A DNA stretch of 26,462 nt from Novosphingobium sp. UBA1948 (GTDB taxonomy: Bacteria; Pseudomonadota; Alphaproteobacteria; Sphingomonadales; Sphingomonadaceae): assembly GCA_002336765.1 (NCBI GenBank), contig DDES01000113.1, positions 3,372 to 29,833 on the forward strand, written 5' to 3'. The number at the start of each line of letters is the position of its first letter. Within the stretch, counting starts at the first letter, position 1. Positions 15,691-23,553 of the stretch are shown here, one piece after another. The notes beneath the pieces were generated by a model, which saw only the letters and a program-made list of their open reading frames with translations, did not search any database and was not told the origin of the DNA. Both the position numbers and the translations under genes were made by a program.

Positions 15691-16467
15691 GCTATCGCCC
15701 GAATCGCCGCTGTCCCACGACGAATCCGACAGGCCAAAATCGCTGCCGCCCATATCGGCATTGCTGTTGCCCGCGTCCCAACCGCCGCTGTCGGGGCGTT
15801 CGCGGCGCTCGCCCTCGTGGTTGCCGAACATGCCGTCGATGATGCGCTCGCCGGCCGCAAAGCCGACGCCCGCCGCCGCGCCCGCCGCCAGATTGCCCAT
15901 CAGACCCGAGCCGAAACCGCCCTGCTGCTGGGGATAGCCGCCCTGCGGACCATAGCCATTGGGGCCATAATTGGGGTTGTAGCCGCCGCCAACCGGCGGC
16001 TGGACAGCATCCTGACGCCGACGGCTGCGAAACAGCGCCAGCAGCGCGAACACCGCCGCCCCCACGATCAGGGCCATGCCCCAGGGAAAGCCGCGCGAGG
16101 GCGCCTGCACCGGCGCCTTCTGTTTGGCCACAGCACCGCCCCCCAGTTGCTCCTTCAACGCAGCCAGCGATTGCGGCTGCACGCCTTTAAGCGCCGGATC
16201 GATCTTCAGCGCCGTGGCCAGTTCGGCCCGCGCCTCAGGCAGCCGCGCCTGCTTGGCCAGCAATTCGGCCTGCACATAATGGGCCTTGGCGCTGTTGGGG
16301 TGATCCTTCAGCACCACTTTCATCATGTCGATGGCCTTGTCCACCTGTCCGGCCTGTGCGGCGGCATAGACCTCGCGCACAGTAGGGTCGGCGGCCATCG
16401 CAGGACCGGCAGAAACCGTCAGCATCAACGCCACAGGGGCCAGCAGCCACAGGCGGGATGTCTTCAT
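15679..16467 (-). CDS. Secreted/membrane TPR protein with Gly-rich region and acidic Ser-Gly-Asp tail
   Basis: The protein has 262 residues. A signal peptide (1-26, ending GPAMA-A) is followed by about two TPR-like helical repeats (27-110; QVDKAIDMMKVVLKDHPNSA and RLPEARAELATALKIDPAL). A membrane segment follows (about 128-147, MALIVGAAVFALLALF) with a basic RSRRR stop, then a Gly/Pro/Tyr/Gln-rich stretch (about 155-190), a small Gly/Ala helix and a tail ending WDSGDSGDSGDW. The TPR part should be periplasmic and the Gly-rich tail cytoplasmic if the leader is cleaved. The ATG at 16467 was chosen over the one at 16482 because GGAG and the signal peptide fit it. Its function is unknown; TPRs suggest scaffolding in the envelope. 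Confidence 0.8.
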   Translation of the reverse strand: MKTSRLWLLAPVALMLTVSAGPAMAADPTVREVYAAAQAGQVDKAIDMMKVVLKDHPNSAKAHYVQAELLAKQARLPEARAELATALKIDPALKGVQPQSLAALKEQLGGGAVAKQKAPVQAPSRGFPWGMALIVGAAVFALLALFRSRRRQDAVQPPVGGGYNPNYGPNGYGPQGGYPQQQGGFGSGLMGNLAAGAAAGVGFAAGERIIDGMFGNHEGERRERPDSGGWDAGNSNADMGGSDFGLSDSSWDSGDSGDSGDW

Positions 16468-16519
16468 TGCCTTGCACTCCATTGGCGCGAGGATCGCGCG
16501 CTCCATGATCTGGTGCGTT

Positions 16520-18079
16520 TTATGGCTTTTGCAAGATGAACCCATGCTGTGCGAGCGCGGCCAGCGCGGCATCAAGCGTTTGCTGCGGGCTGCCGCTGGC
16601 GTCGATCCGCTGCCAGTCGATCGGGCCGATAGCGTAATCCCTCTGGCGCGCCACCACGGCGGCATCGGCGTCGGAAGCATCATCACGGCGGGCATCCACC
16701 CGCGCCACCAGCACCGCTTCGGGCGCCTCGAGCCACAGGCCGAGGAAGGGGGCGCCACAGGCGGCGATTCCCGCCCGCTCCGCCGCATCGGCAAACACCG
16801 CATCGGCCACCACCGGCCAATCGGGCAAATCCCGCGCCCGGCGCTCCATCTCGGCATAGACCGCCGCGCTCGCCTCGCGTGTGTAACTCGCGGGGGGCAG
16901 ACGCTCCTCCGGCGCCACGCCCGCCATCAGCTTGCGCAGCACATCCGAGCGCAACCAGCGCGCACCGGGCGCCGACCCAATCCGCGCCGCCAAAGCACCC
17001 GCCAGCGTCGATTTGCCCGTGCATGACAGGCCCCCCACCGCCACCAGTCCGCGCGCGCCGCCCTCCAGAAAGCCGAGCGCCGCATCGAGATAGGCCCGCG
17101 CCTCGCCCAGCTTTGTCGCGCGCGTTGCCGAATCCGCCTGCCGCATGGCACCCGCCGCGCCGACATGCGCGCGAATCGCCGCCCGAACCGACAGGAACAG
17201 CGGCAGCGCGGGCAGGCCATCCTCCTCGCCGGTCTGCCCGCCAACGCGATCACAATAGCGGTTGAACACCAGATTGGCCTTCTCCCGATGCCCCCGCTCC
17301 CACAGGTCCATCAACAAAAAGGCGAGGTCATAGAGCACATCGGTGGTGGCCAGTTCCTCGCTGAATTCAAGGCAATCGAACGCCACCGGCCTCCCCTGCC
17401 ACAGGCAGATATTGGCCAGGTGCAGATCGCCGTGACAATGACGGACCTTGCCCGCAGCCGCGCGAGCGTCGAGCAGAGGCGCCACAAGGGCCAGCGCGCC
17501 TTCCGCCCGCCGGGCCCATAGCGCAACCTTGGAAGCATCGAGCGCGCCCTGTGGCAGAGCGGCAAAGCTGCGCCGGTTGCCCGCGATGATCGCCGCCATC
17601 CGCGTCGCGCCCGAGCCTTGCGCCACCGCCGCTTCGGCATGGAAGGCCGCCACGCCATCGGCCAGATCGCGCAGCATCGGCGCGGTCAAACCACCGCGTG
17701 CCGCCACCTCGGCAAGTAAATCACCGGAGGGAAAGCGCCGCATCACCACCACATAATCGACCGGATCACCCTCACCCCCCAGCGCCAACCGGCCATCCGC
17801 GCCCCGCACCACGGCCTCGACGCCCAGATAGAGATCCGGCGCCGTGCGGCGGTTGAGCGCAACCTCCGCCTCGCACACCGACTTGCGCGCGGCCAAGGTG
17901 GTGAAATCGAGAAAGCCCAGATCCACCGCCCGTTTGAGTTTCACCACGCGATCCTCGCCCTGTGACAGCGCCGAAAACTGGCCCAAAAACAGGATCGCCG
18001 CATTGGTGTCGATGCGCGCCTCTGCCCCCTGTGCGAGCATGGCAATCGTGGCGCTTTGGTCCTGAGGCGGATGGGGCAT
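16520..18079 (-). CDS. Two-domain protein: aminoglycoside-phosphotransferase-like kinase plus P-loop AAA/kinase domain
   Basis: The protein has 519 residues. The N-terminal part (about 25-320) has the APH/choline-kinase fold with the catalytic loop HCHGDLHLANI (HGD at 216-218) and metal-binding AFDCLEF (233-239). The C-terminal part (about 343-515) starts with a Walker A motif, GGLSCTGKST (349-358), then LRSDVLRKLMAG and VVADAVFADAAERAG, like small-molecule kinases of the zeta-toxin/gluconate-kinase type. This combination is a known widespread bacterial family of unknown substrate. It is not evidence of antibiotic resistance. The ATG at 18079 has AAGGAG about ten bases upstream. It may be followed in the same transcript by the TPR gene, 52 bp downstream. 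Confidence 0.88.
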   Translation of the reverse strand: MPHPPQDQSATIAMLAQGAEARIDTNAAILFLGQFSALSQGEDRVVKLKRAVDLGFLDFTTLAARKSVCEAEVALNRRTAPDLYLGVEAVVRGADGRLALGGEGDPVDYVVVMRRFPSGDLLAEVAARGGLTAPMLRDLADGVAAFHAEAAVAQGSGATRMAAIIAGNRRSFAALPQGALDASKVALWARRAEGALALVAPLLDARAAAGKVRHCHGDLHLANICLWQGRPVAFDCLEFSEELATTDVLYDLAFLLMDLWERGHREKANLVFNRYCDRVGGQTGEEDGLPALPLFLSVRAAIRAHVGAAGAMRQADSATRATKLGEARAYLDAALGFLEGGARGLVAVGGLSCTGKSTLAGALAARIGSAPGARWLRSDVLRKLMAGVAPEERLPPASYTREASAAVYAEMERRARDLPDWPVVADAVFADAAERAGIAACGAPFLGLWLEAPEAVLVARVDARRDDASDADAAVVARQRDYAIGPIDWQRIDASGSPQQTLDAALAALAQHGFILQKP

Positions 18080-18270
18080 GGGGTTGGCTCCTTGCAGCCT
18101 TGTGTGTTGCCGCTGGCGAGGGTGAGCGCAAGCCCTTCTCTGGCACCATACTTAAGCAAATGGCCAGATGCATTCGCCAAGAAGCTCGAAAGCATAGTTC
18201 GTTAGACTGAGGTCACGAAAGGACGGTTTTCCGTCTGACATCCCCCTTTCGACCAACGGATTCGCCATTT

Positions 18271-19749
18271 ATGCATAGCTCGTCCCAACCGACTGCCGAA
18301 TCCTATGGGTTAGCGCCGCTCTCCGAGGACAATTATCACCAGTTTCCGAAGGTCAAGGCGCTGGTCGAGCGTCATGCCCAGGCCGCGCTGGACGCGCTCT
18401 ACGCCCGCATCGCAGCCGACCCGCTGGCGTCCAAGATGCTACCCACACCCGAGGCGCGCGAGAAAGCGGCCGGCGCCCAGTTGCGCCACTGGCAGAACCT
18501 GTTTGCAGGCCGTTTCGACGAGGCTGCGACAGAACGCTCGATGAAAATCGGCAAAGTGCATTCCAATATCGGACTGACACCCGCCTATTACATCTCCGGC
18601 TATGCGCTGGTGCTGGAAAGCGTCATCAATGCCAGCATGTCGCGCGGGTTGGGTGCGCTGCTGAACGGACGCGGCAAGGGGCGCACCATCGCCACGCTGG
18701 TCAAGGCCGCGCTGATCGATATGGAAGTTGCGCTTTCGGCCTATTTCGCCGCCAACGAGGATGCACGCAAGCAGGTCGTGACCGAGATCGGCGCCCGACT
18801 GGCCGCGATGGCCGAAGGGGATCTGCAATCCACGTTCCAGAACCTGCCCGCCGGTTATGAGCAAATCCACAAGGATTTCCATAATATGCGCTACCAGATC
18901 AGCTCAATGGTGGTGCAAATGGCCGAAGCCGCCGAGTCGGTGGAAGTGGGCGCGCGCGAGATCAGCGTGGCCGCCAGCGACCTGGCCAACCGCACCGAGC
19001 AACAGGCGGCGACCATCGCCCGCACCGCCGAGGTTATGCGCCATGTCTCCGACGGCATCGCCACGACGGCGTCGAGCGCACGCGAGGTCAGCCGCTCGAT
19101 CGCGGAGGTGGATGCCCATGCCAAACAGGGCGGCGAGGTGGTCGAGGCTGCCGTAGCCGCGATGGACAAGATCAAGAACTCTTCCGAGCAAATTGCCTCA
19201 ATCACCGATGTGATCGAAGCCATCGCCTTCCAGACCAACCTGCTGGCGCTGAACGCGGGCGTCGAGGCGGCGCGCGCAGGCGAGGCCGGCAAGGGCTTTG
19301 CCGTGGTGGCCAACGAGGTGCGCGCATTGGCGCACCGCACCACCGAAAGTGCCAATTCGATCAAGGCACTGATCGCGCAATCATCGCAGGATGTCCATTC
19401 GGGCGTCGATCTGGTGGCGCAGACCGGCGAGGCGCTGGAGCAGATCATCCGCATGGTGTCGGACACCTCGCAGCAGACCGGCGAAATTGCCGGATTTGCC
19501 GAGCAGCAGGCGCAAAGCATGACCCAGCTTACCGCCGAAATCCAGCAGATGGACCTCAACACCCAGCAAAATGCGGCGATGGTTGAGCAATCGAATGCAG
19601 CGGCCCGTGGGCTGAGTGATCAATCGACGCTGATGACGCGCATTGTGGCCAAGTTCAAACTGGAACGCCGCGAACAGCTGCGCCCGCCGGGCGAGCGGGG
19701 TCAGATCAACCGCCGCGGGCCAGCAGCGCCCAAGGCGGTCAACTGGTAA
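18271..19749 (+). CDS. Globin-coupled methyl-accepting chemotaxis protein (HemAT-like aerotaxis transducer)
   Basis: This is a 492-residue soluble receptor. Residues about 15-165 form a globin-coupled sensor domain with proximal haem ligand H97 in KIGKVHSNIGLTPAYYISGY. A HAMP-like linker (about 170-215, ARLAAMAEGDLQSTF) leads to the MCP signalling domain, whose conserved tip is at about 316-350 (FQTNLLALNAGVEAARAG, EAGKGFAVVANEVRALAH). No membrane segment exists, so it senses a cytoplasmic gas, most likely oxygen, and signals to CheA/CheW. No CheR/CheB docking pentapeptide is seen at the C-terminus. The 191-bp divergent gap upstream contains a GACGGTTTTCCGTC hairpin (18222-18235) but no promoter I trust. 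Other chemotaxis genes are absent from the window. Confidence 0.93.
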   Translation: MHSSSQPTAESYGLAPLSEDNYHQFPKVKALVERHAQAALDALYARIAADPLASKMLPTPEAREKAAGAQLRHWQNLFAGRFDEAATERSMKIGKVHSNIGLTPAYYISGYALVLESVINASMSRGLGALLNGRGKGRTIATLVKAALIDMEVALSAYFAANEDARKQVVTEIGARLAAMAEGDLQSTFQNLPAGYEQIHKDFHNMRYQISSMVVQMAEAAESVEVGAREISVAASDLANRTEQQAATIARTAEVMRHVSDGIATTASSAREVSRSIAEVDAHAKQGGEVVEAAVAAMDKIKNSSEQIASITDVIEAIAFQTNLLALNAGVEAARAGEAGKGFAVVANEVRALAHRTTESANSIKALIAQSSQDVHSGVDLVAQTGEALEQIIRMVSDTSQQTGEIAGFAEQQAQSMTQLTAEIQQMDLNTQQNAAMVEQSNAAARGLSDQSTLMTRIVAKFKLERREQLRPPGERGQINRRGPAAPKAVNW

Positions 19750-19778
19750 GTTCGCGCGGGCTGGGCTAGAGTGATGCA

Positions 19779-20159
19779 ATGAGCAGTGCCCCGCCCCGCC
19801 TGAAAATCGCGATCCGCATCCTGTGCGGCGACGAGATTGCCATGGGGCCGGGCAAGGCCGACCTGCTCGACGCGATTGTGGCGCAGGGGTCAATTTCCGG
19901 CGCCGCACGCGCCATGGGCATGAGCTATCGCCGCGCATGGCTGCTGGTGGATGCCATGAACCGCTGCTGGGCCGAGCCTTTGGTGGAAACCATGCCGAAT
20001 GGCGCAGCCCGTTCGGGCGCGAGGCTGAGCGCGGCGGGGATCAGGCTTTTGGCGCATTACCGCGCGTTGCAGGCAGCGGCAGCGCGTTTGGAGCAAGGCG
20101 AGGATTGGGCCGCGCTGCAGGAAGCGCTATTGCCAGCCCCGCTGGCGCATCAGGCCTGA
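19779..20159 (+). CDS. ModE-type winged helix-turn-helix regulator, N-terminal domain only
   Basis: The 126-residue protein matches the DNA-binding half of the molybdate regulator ModE: KADLLDAIVAQGSISGAARA, then MGMSYRRAWLLVDAMNRCW, then the wing region PLVETMPNG and RLSAAGIRLLAHYRAL. The C-terminal molybdate-binding (MOP) domains are missing, which is common among stand-alone members whose ligands are mostly unknown. The start ATG at 19779 has no clear ribosome-binding site. It lies 29 bp after the globin-coupled receptor and may be read from the same transcript. No molybdenum transport or cofactor genes are nearby, so a molybdenum role is not supported by context. Confidence 0.88.
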   Translation: MSSAPPRLKIAIRILCGDEIAMGPGKADLLDAIVAQGSISGAARAMGMSYRRAWLLVDAMNRCWAEPLVETMPNGAARSGARLSAAGIRLLAHYRALQAAAARLEQGEDWAALQEALLPAPLAHQA

Positions 20160-20230
20160 GGGCGTTGGCGCATTTCTGCGCATGCCGTCGGCTGCGGGCT
20201 TGATTTGAACTGCTGCGCTGCCTAGGGCCT

Positions 20231-20248
20231 GTTTCAGTTTTATGACAA
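20231..20248 (-). promoter_or_regulatory. Pho-box-like PhoB site upstream of the Nudix-DUF47/pit operon
   Basis: The minus strand reads TTGTCATAAAACTGAAAC (20248 to 20231). Against the alphaproteobacterial Pho box CTGTCAT-N4-CTGTAAC, both seven-base half-sites match at six and five positions, with an A-rich spacer, in the correct 11-bp register. It ends four bases before the GTG start and points away from the operon, and it covers the -10-like TATGAC (20241-20246). This geometry suits repression rather than activation. Confidence 0.55.
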
Positions 20249-20252
20249 TCGT

Positions 20253-21410
20253 GTGTCACGCACGCTTGTAAACCCGGGATCGAACACCATCCGCCAGATT
20301 GCCGCCTTGCCCTATCGCCGCGTTGGCGATGCTCTGGATGCTCCGGTCGAGGTGCTGCTGGTCACCTCGCGCGGGTCGGGGCGCTGGGTGGTGCCCAAGG
20401 GCAATCCGGTGAAAGGTCTGGTCGCCCATGCCGCTGCCGCGCAGGAGGCATGGGAGGAAGCGGGCGTGCAAGGCTCGGTCTGCCCCGCCCCGATCGGCGA
20501 CTATCGCTATCGCAAACAATTGAAGTCCGGCGCCTCGCTGATGATGGAGGTCCGGCTGTTTCCGCTGGCCGTAACCGGCGAACTGGACGACTGGCCCGAG
20601 GCGGGTCAGCGCACGCGGCAATGGTTTCCGTTGAAAGAAGCCGCCGAACTGGTTGACGAACCGGATCTGAAAGAGCTTATGCGCTCCTTCCGCTCTGCCG
20701 ATTTTGCCGCCGCCAGCCGCGCGGCCTTCGGTGTCAGCGTGGCGCAGGTCAAAAAGGGTTTTCGCATGTTTCACTGGTTCCAGTCGCTGTTGCCCAAGCA
20801 GGGGAATTTCTTCGCGCTGTTCGAGGCCCACGCCACCACGTTGACCGCGGGCAGCGACGCGCTGGCCCGCCTGTTGCAGGGCGGATCGGGCATGGGCCAA
20901 CACATCAAGGAAATCATCGAGCGCGAGGAAGAGGCCGACTCGATCACGCGCGAGGTGCTGACCACTGTGCGCAAGACCTTCCTCACCCCGTTTGACCGCG
21001 GCGCGATCACCAGCCTGATTTCCTCGATGGACGATGCCATCGACCAGATGCAGCAGACCGCCGGCGCGATCAGCCTGTATGAGGTTACCGAGTTCGAGCA
21101 GGAAATGCGCGATATGGCCGCGATCATCGTCGATGCCGCGCGTCTGCTGGCCGAGGCGCTGCCGCTGCTGCGCGATATTCACGACAACGCCGCGCGCCTG
21201 CACGAGTTGACCGAACGCCTCGTACGCATGGAAGGCCAGGCCGACGATATTCACGCCAAGGGGCTGAAGCGCGCCTTCAAGCAATTCGGCAAGAGCGAGA
21301 CGCTGACCTTCCTGATCCAGCGCGAGATCTACAGCCATCTTGAAAAGGTGGTGGACCGGTTCGAGGATGTCGCCAACGAGATCGACGGTCTCGTGATCGA
21401 CCACGCTTAA
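20253..21410 (+). CDS. Nudix hydrolase fused in frame to a DUF47 (PhoU-like, Pit accessory) domain
   Basis: One uninterrupted 385-residue frame. Residues about 10-145 are a Nudix domain of the diphosphoinositol-polyphosphate/nucleotide-hydrolase type common in alphaproteobacteria. RWVVPKGNPVKG leads into the Nudix helix, with QEAWEEAG at 64-71; the metal-binding E65, E68 and E69 are kept, while the usual arginine is Q64. Residues 172-385 are a complete DUF47 protein (MFHWFQSLLPKQGNFFALFEAHA) with the PhoU-like helices. DUF47 proteins accompany PiT transporters, and a pit gene follows 26 bp later. Only GTG 20253 is available as an upstream start, because a stop occurs at 20223 in this frame. 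An ATG at 20766 could also yield the DUF47 part alone. Confidence 0.85.
   Translation: MSRTLVNPGSNTIRQIAALPYRRVGDALDAPVEVLLVTSRGSGRWVVPKGNPVKGLVAHAAAAQEAWEEAGVQGSVCPAPIGDYRYRKQLKSGASLMMEVRLFPLAVTGELDDWPEAGQRTRQWFPLKEAAELVDEPDLKELMRSFRSADFAAASRAAFGVSVAQVKKGFRMFHWFQSLLPKQGNFFALFEAHATTLTAGSDALARLLQGGSGMGQHIKEIIEREEEADSITREVLTTVRKTFLTPFDRGAITSLISSMDDAIDQMQQTAGAISLYEVTEFEQEMRDMAAIIVDAARLLAEALPLLRDIHDNAARLHELTERLVRMEGQADDIHAKGLKRAFKQFGKSETLTFLIQREIYSHLEKVVDRFEDVANEIDGLVIDHA
20754..20768 (+). other. Possible internal ribosome-binding site and start for a stand-alone DUF47 protein
   Basis: AAGGG (20754-20758) lies seven bases before ATG 20766, exactly where free-standing DUF47 proteins begin. Internal initiation would give a 214-residue PhoU-like protein in addition to, or instead of, the fused form. 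Confidence 0.5.
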
Positions 21411-21436
21411 ACGCTCGCTGGCCGGGGGGATTTCCC

Positions 21437-22456
21437 ATGAACCATGTGATGGTGGCGATGCCGTTGATCGTGGCGCTGGTGGCGCTGGCGCTGGCGTTCG
21501 ATTTCATCAACGGCCTGCATGATGCGGCCAATTCGATCGCCACGGTGGTCTCCACCAAGCTGCTCTCGCCGGTGCAGGCGGTGTTGTTCGCCGCCTTTTT
21601 CAACTTTGCCGCCTATTGGTTCTTCGGGCTGAAAGTGGCCGAAACCGTGGGCAAGGGCATCATCAACAAGGAACTGGTGACGCCGCATGTGATTTTCGGC
21701 GCGCTGGTGGGCGCGATGGCGTGGAACGTGTTCACATGGCTGCGCGGCATACCCTCCTCCTCCAGCCACGCGCTGGTGGGTGGTCTGGTGGGATCGGGCG
21801 TGGCCCATGCCGGCGTCGGCGCCATCGTGTGGGGCGGCATCGCCAAGACCACCAGCTTCATCGTGCTGGCGCCCTTGCTGGGCATGATGATGGCCATGAT
21901 CCTGATGGCGATCACCTCGTGGGTGTTCGTAAAGGCAACCGCCAACAGCGCGGAAAGCATTTTCAAGAAACTCCACATCCTCTCGTCGGCCGCCTATTCG
22001 CTGGGCCACGGCTCGAACGATGCGCAAAAGACGATGGGCATCATCGCGGTGCTGCTCTATTCGCAAAACCTGCTGGGCGGCACTTTCCATGTACCCGAAT
22101 GGGTGGTGATCTGCTGCTATGTGGCGATGGGCCTCGGCACGCTGTCGGGCGGGTGGAAGATCATCGAGACGATGGGCAGCCGCATCACCAAGCTCTCGCA
22201 CCATCAAGGCTTCTGCGCCTCGCTGGGCGGATCGCTGCTGCTGTTCGGCGCGAGCGCTTTCGGCATTCCGGTGTCCACCACCCACACGATCACCGGCTCG
22301 ATCATGGGCGTGGGCGCGGCGCGGCGCACCAGCGCGGTGCGTTGGGGCGTGGCGCAAAGGTTGGTGATGGCATGGATCGTTACCATTCCGGCGGCGGCCA
22401 TGGTGGGCGCGGCCTTCTATTGGGTCGCAATCGGTATCGACAAGATCTTCGGATAA
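21437..22456 (+). CDS. pit: PiT-family inorganic phosphate transporter
   Basis: This is a low-affinity phosphate (or metal-phosphate):proton symporter of the inner membrane. The 339-residue protein shows both duplicated PiT signatures: FDFINGLHDAANSIATVVS near the N-terminus and YSLGHGSNDAQKTMGII in the second half. The PSSSSHAL and PVSTTHTITGS repeats are also present, along with about ten hydrophobic segments. The ATG at 21437 is preceded by GGGGGGAT. It forms an operon with the upstream Nudix-DUF47 gene, the usual DUF47-pit arrangement. A DUF47(orfA)-pit operon is known in Sinorhizobium meliloti, where PhoB represses it when phosphate is scarce; the site at 20231-20248 suggests the same here. 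Confidence 0.95.
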   Translation: MNHVMVAMPLIVALVALALAFDFINGLHDAANSIATVVSTKLLSPVQAVLFAAFFNFAAYWFFGLKVAETVGKGIINKELVTPHVIFGALVGAMAWNVFTWLRGIPSSSSHALVGGLVGSGVAHAGVGAIVWGGIAKTTSFIVLAPLLGMMMAMILMAITSWVFVKATANSAESIFKKLHILSSAAYSLGHGSNDAQKTMGIIAVLLYSQNLLGGTFHVPEWVVICCYVAMGLGTLSGGWKIIETMGSRITKLSHHQGFCASLGGSLLLFGASAFGIPVSTTHTITGSIMGVGAARRTSAVRWGVAQRLVMAWIVTIPAAAMVGAAFYWVAIGIDKIFG

Positions 22457-22467
22457 AAACGTTGGGA

Positions 22468-22490
22468 TGAGGGGCGCCTAGCGCTTCTCA
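22468..22490. terminator. Hairpin between convergent pit and cytochrome genes
   Basis: GAGGGGCGC (22469-22477) pairs with GCGCTTCTC (22481-22489) with two G-U pairs around the loop CTA. The outer T22468/A22490 pair also fits. It lies 12 bases after the pit stop and overlaps the cytochrome gene stop. There is no T-run. Confidence 0.4.
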
Positions 22491-22987
22491 CCCTCGAAGT
22501 TCAGCAGCAACGAGCGTGGCGCGCCACAGCGCTTGATGGCGGCGTTCACATGCCGCGCTCTTTCCTGCGCCAGCGAGCCGGACACCAGCACATGGGCGCG
22601 GCCATAGGCCACGTCCTGCGCGGTAAAGGGCTTGGTCCCCTTGGGCGCGCTCTCGCCGCCCACCACAAACACCATATAGTTCAGCATGTCGGCCAGTTGC
22701 GCATTATCCGCGATCCGGCTGTGCGCGATATTGGGCAGACGGGTGAGATAGGTCCGCCCCTCCTCCGTGCAGGCCAGCCAGCCCACGCGCCCCGCCAGTT
22801 CGGGCAGATGCGCAGGCGCCGAGCGGCCGCCGGTGCCGTGGCAACCCGCACAATGCTCGATAAAGTCGATATGCGCCTGATCCGGATCGGCCATCGCACC
22901 GGCAGGAGCGGCAGCATAAACACCCCCGCCCGCAAGTGCGCCGGCCAGCGCCAGACCCACAGTCACCCGCATCAGGCCAAAACCCAT
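22478..22987 (-). CDS. Periplasmic monohaem cytochrome c of the amine dehydrogenase operon (aau orf-2 position)
   Basis: The protein has 169 residues. A signal peptide (about 1-26 or 1-33, with cleavage near AMA) is followed by the haem-binding motif CAGCH (C46-H50) in FIEHCAGCHGTGG. The only such motif makes it monohaem. M101 and M105 (LADMLNYMVF) are candidates for the sixth ligand. Cysteines C73 and C154 are extra. The start ATG at 22987 overlaps the small-subunit stop, so the two are translationally coupled. The aau cluster of Alcaligenes faecalis has a small monohaem cytochrome gene at this same position, whereas mau clusters have amicyanin (mauC). It is the likely electron acceptor of, or relay from, the dehydrogenase. 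Confidence 0.88.
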   Translation of the reverse strand: MGFGLMRVTVGLALAGALAGGGVYAAAPAGAMADPDQAHIDFIEHCAGCHGTGGRSAPAHLPELAGRVGWLACTEEGRTYLTRLPNIAHSRIADNAQLADMLNYMVFVVGGESAPKGTKPFTAQDVAYGRAHVLVSGSLAQERARHVNAAIKRCGAPRSLLLNFEGEKR

Positions 22988-23529
22988 CAGGCCGGTCCGA
23001 CCATCACCGCCGTCGAGCAATGGTATTCCATGCTCTGCGTGCCGAAACACCAGATGATGTTGTTGTTGAGCTGCGGCACGTAAAGCTGCGTTTCGCGATC
23101 AGTATTGTCGCATTCGCACTGGTTGCACATCGGCTTGCCGCAGCAATCGCGATAGGCGATCATATAGGCCTTGCCATCATCGGGATTGATGCAGGTGCCC
23201 ACCCACGACACCGGCGAAGGCTCCGCACCTGCCGGACAGGAATGGATGCCGCCGCCGCAGCAGGTGCAGAGCGAACCGTCGATCGCGCAATAGCGCCAGT
23301 AGTCGCAGGCGTTCTCGTCCTTGGTCTGGGCGTTGCGGGCAAAGGCGGTTTTCGCCTCGGGGCTACGGTCGGGCTTGGCCGCGCCCGCGCGGCTGACCGG
23401 CAGCAGCGGAAAGACGGGTGCCGCCACCAGCGCGGTTCCCACCCGCGCCAACATTCCGCGGCGCGAGGTGCCACCGGCAAAGCGCCGCAGGAATTTTTCC
23501 GTGGCGGAATCGGCGTTGAACAGTTTCAT
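22987..23529 (-). CDS. aauA: Aromatic amine dehydrogenase, small (TTQ-bearing) subunit
   Basis: The 180-residue subunit carries tryptophan tryptophylquinone (TTQ) and is cysteine-rich for six disulfides. A long leader with a twin-arginine-like TSRRGML suits export. The TTQ tryptophans should be W109 (VSWVGTC) and W160 (NIIWCFG), and the catalytic aspartate D128 (YRDCCGKP); D84 is in CAIDGS. These numbers coincide with those I recall for Alcaligenes faecalis AADH. W160 is 12 residues before the residue after YHC, as in AADH; methylamine dehydrogenase has 14. That residue is S172, where AADH has the active-site threonine. The ATG at 23529 has GGGAGG about nine bases upstream. Substrate class (aromatic versus other primary amines) is inferred. 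Confidence 0.88.
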   Translation of the reverse strand: MKLFNADSATEKFLRRFAGGTSRRGMLARVGTALVAAPVFPLLPVSRAGAAKPDRSPEAKTAFARNAQTKDENACDYWRYCAIDGSLCTCCGGGIHSCPAGAEPSPVSWVGTCINPDDGKAYMIAYRDCCGKPMCNQCECDNTDRETQLYVPQLNNNIIWCFGTQSMEYHCSTAVMVGPA

Positions 23530-23553
23530 GTCGGATGCCTCCCTTGCCGCGCC

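Noticed and set aside
16520..18079. Aminoglycoside resistance gene
   Set aside because: The APH fold is shared by many kinases; the two-domain architecture with a C-terminal P-loop kinase is a housekeeping-type family of unknown substrate.
18140..18157. CTGGCACCATACTTAAGC looks like a sigma-54 promoter ahead of the globin-coupled receptor
   Set aside because: The GC lies two bases too far from the GG and the -12 TTGC is not present at the right spacing, which RpoN does not tolerate.
19779..20159. Molybdate-responsive ModE
   Set aside because: Only the winged-helix domain is present, with no molybdate-binding domain and no molybdenum genes nearby.
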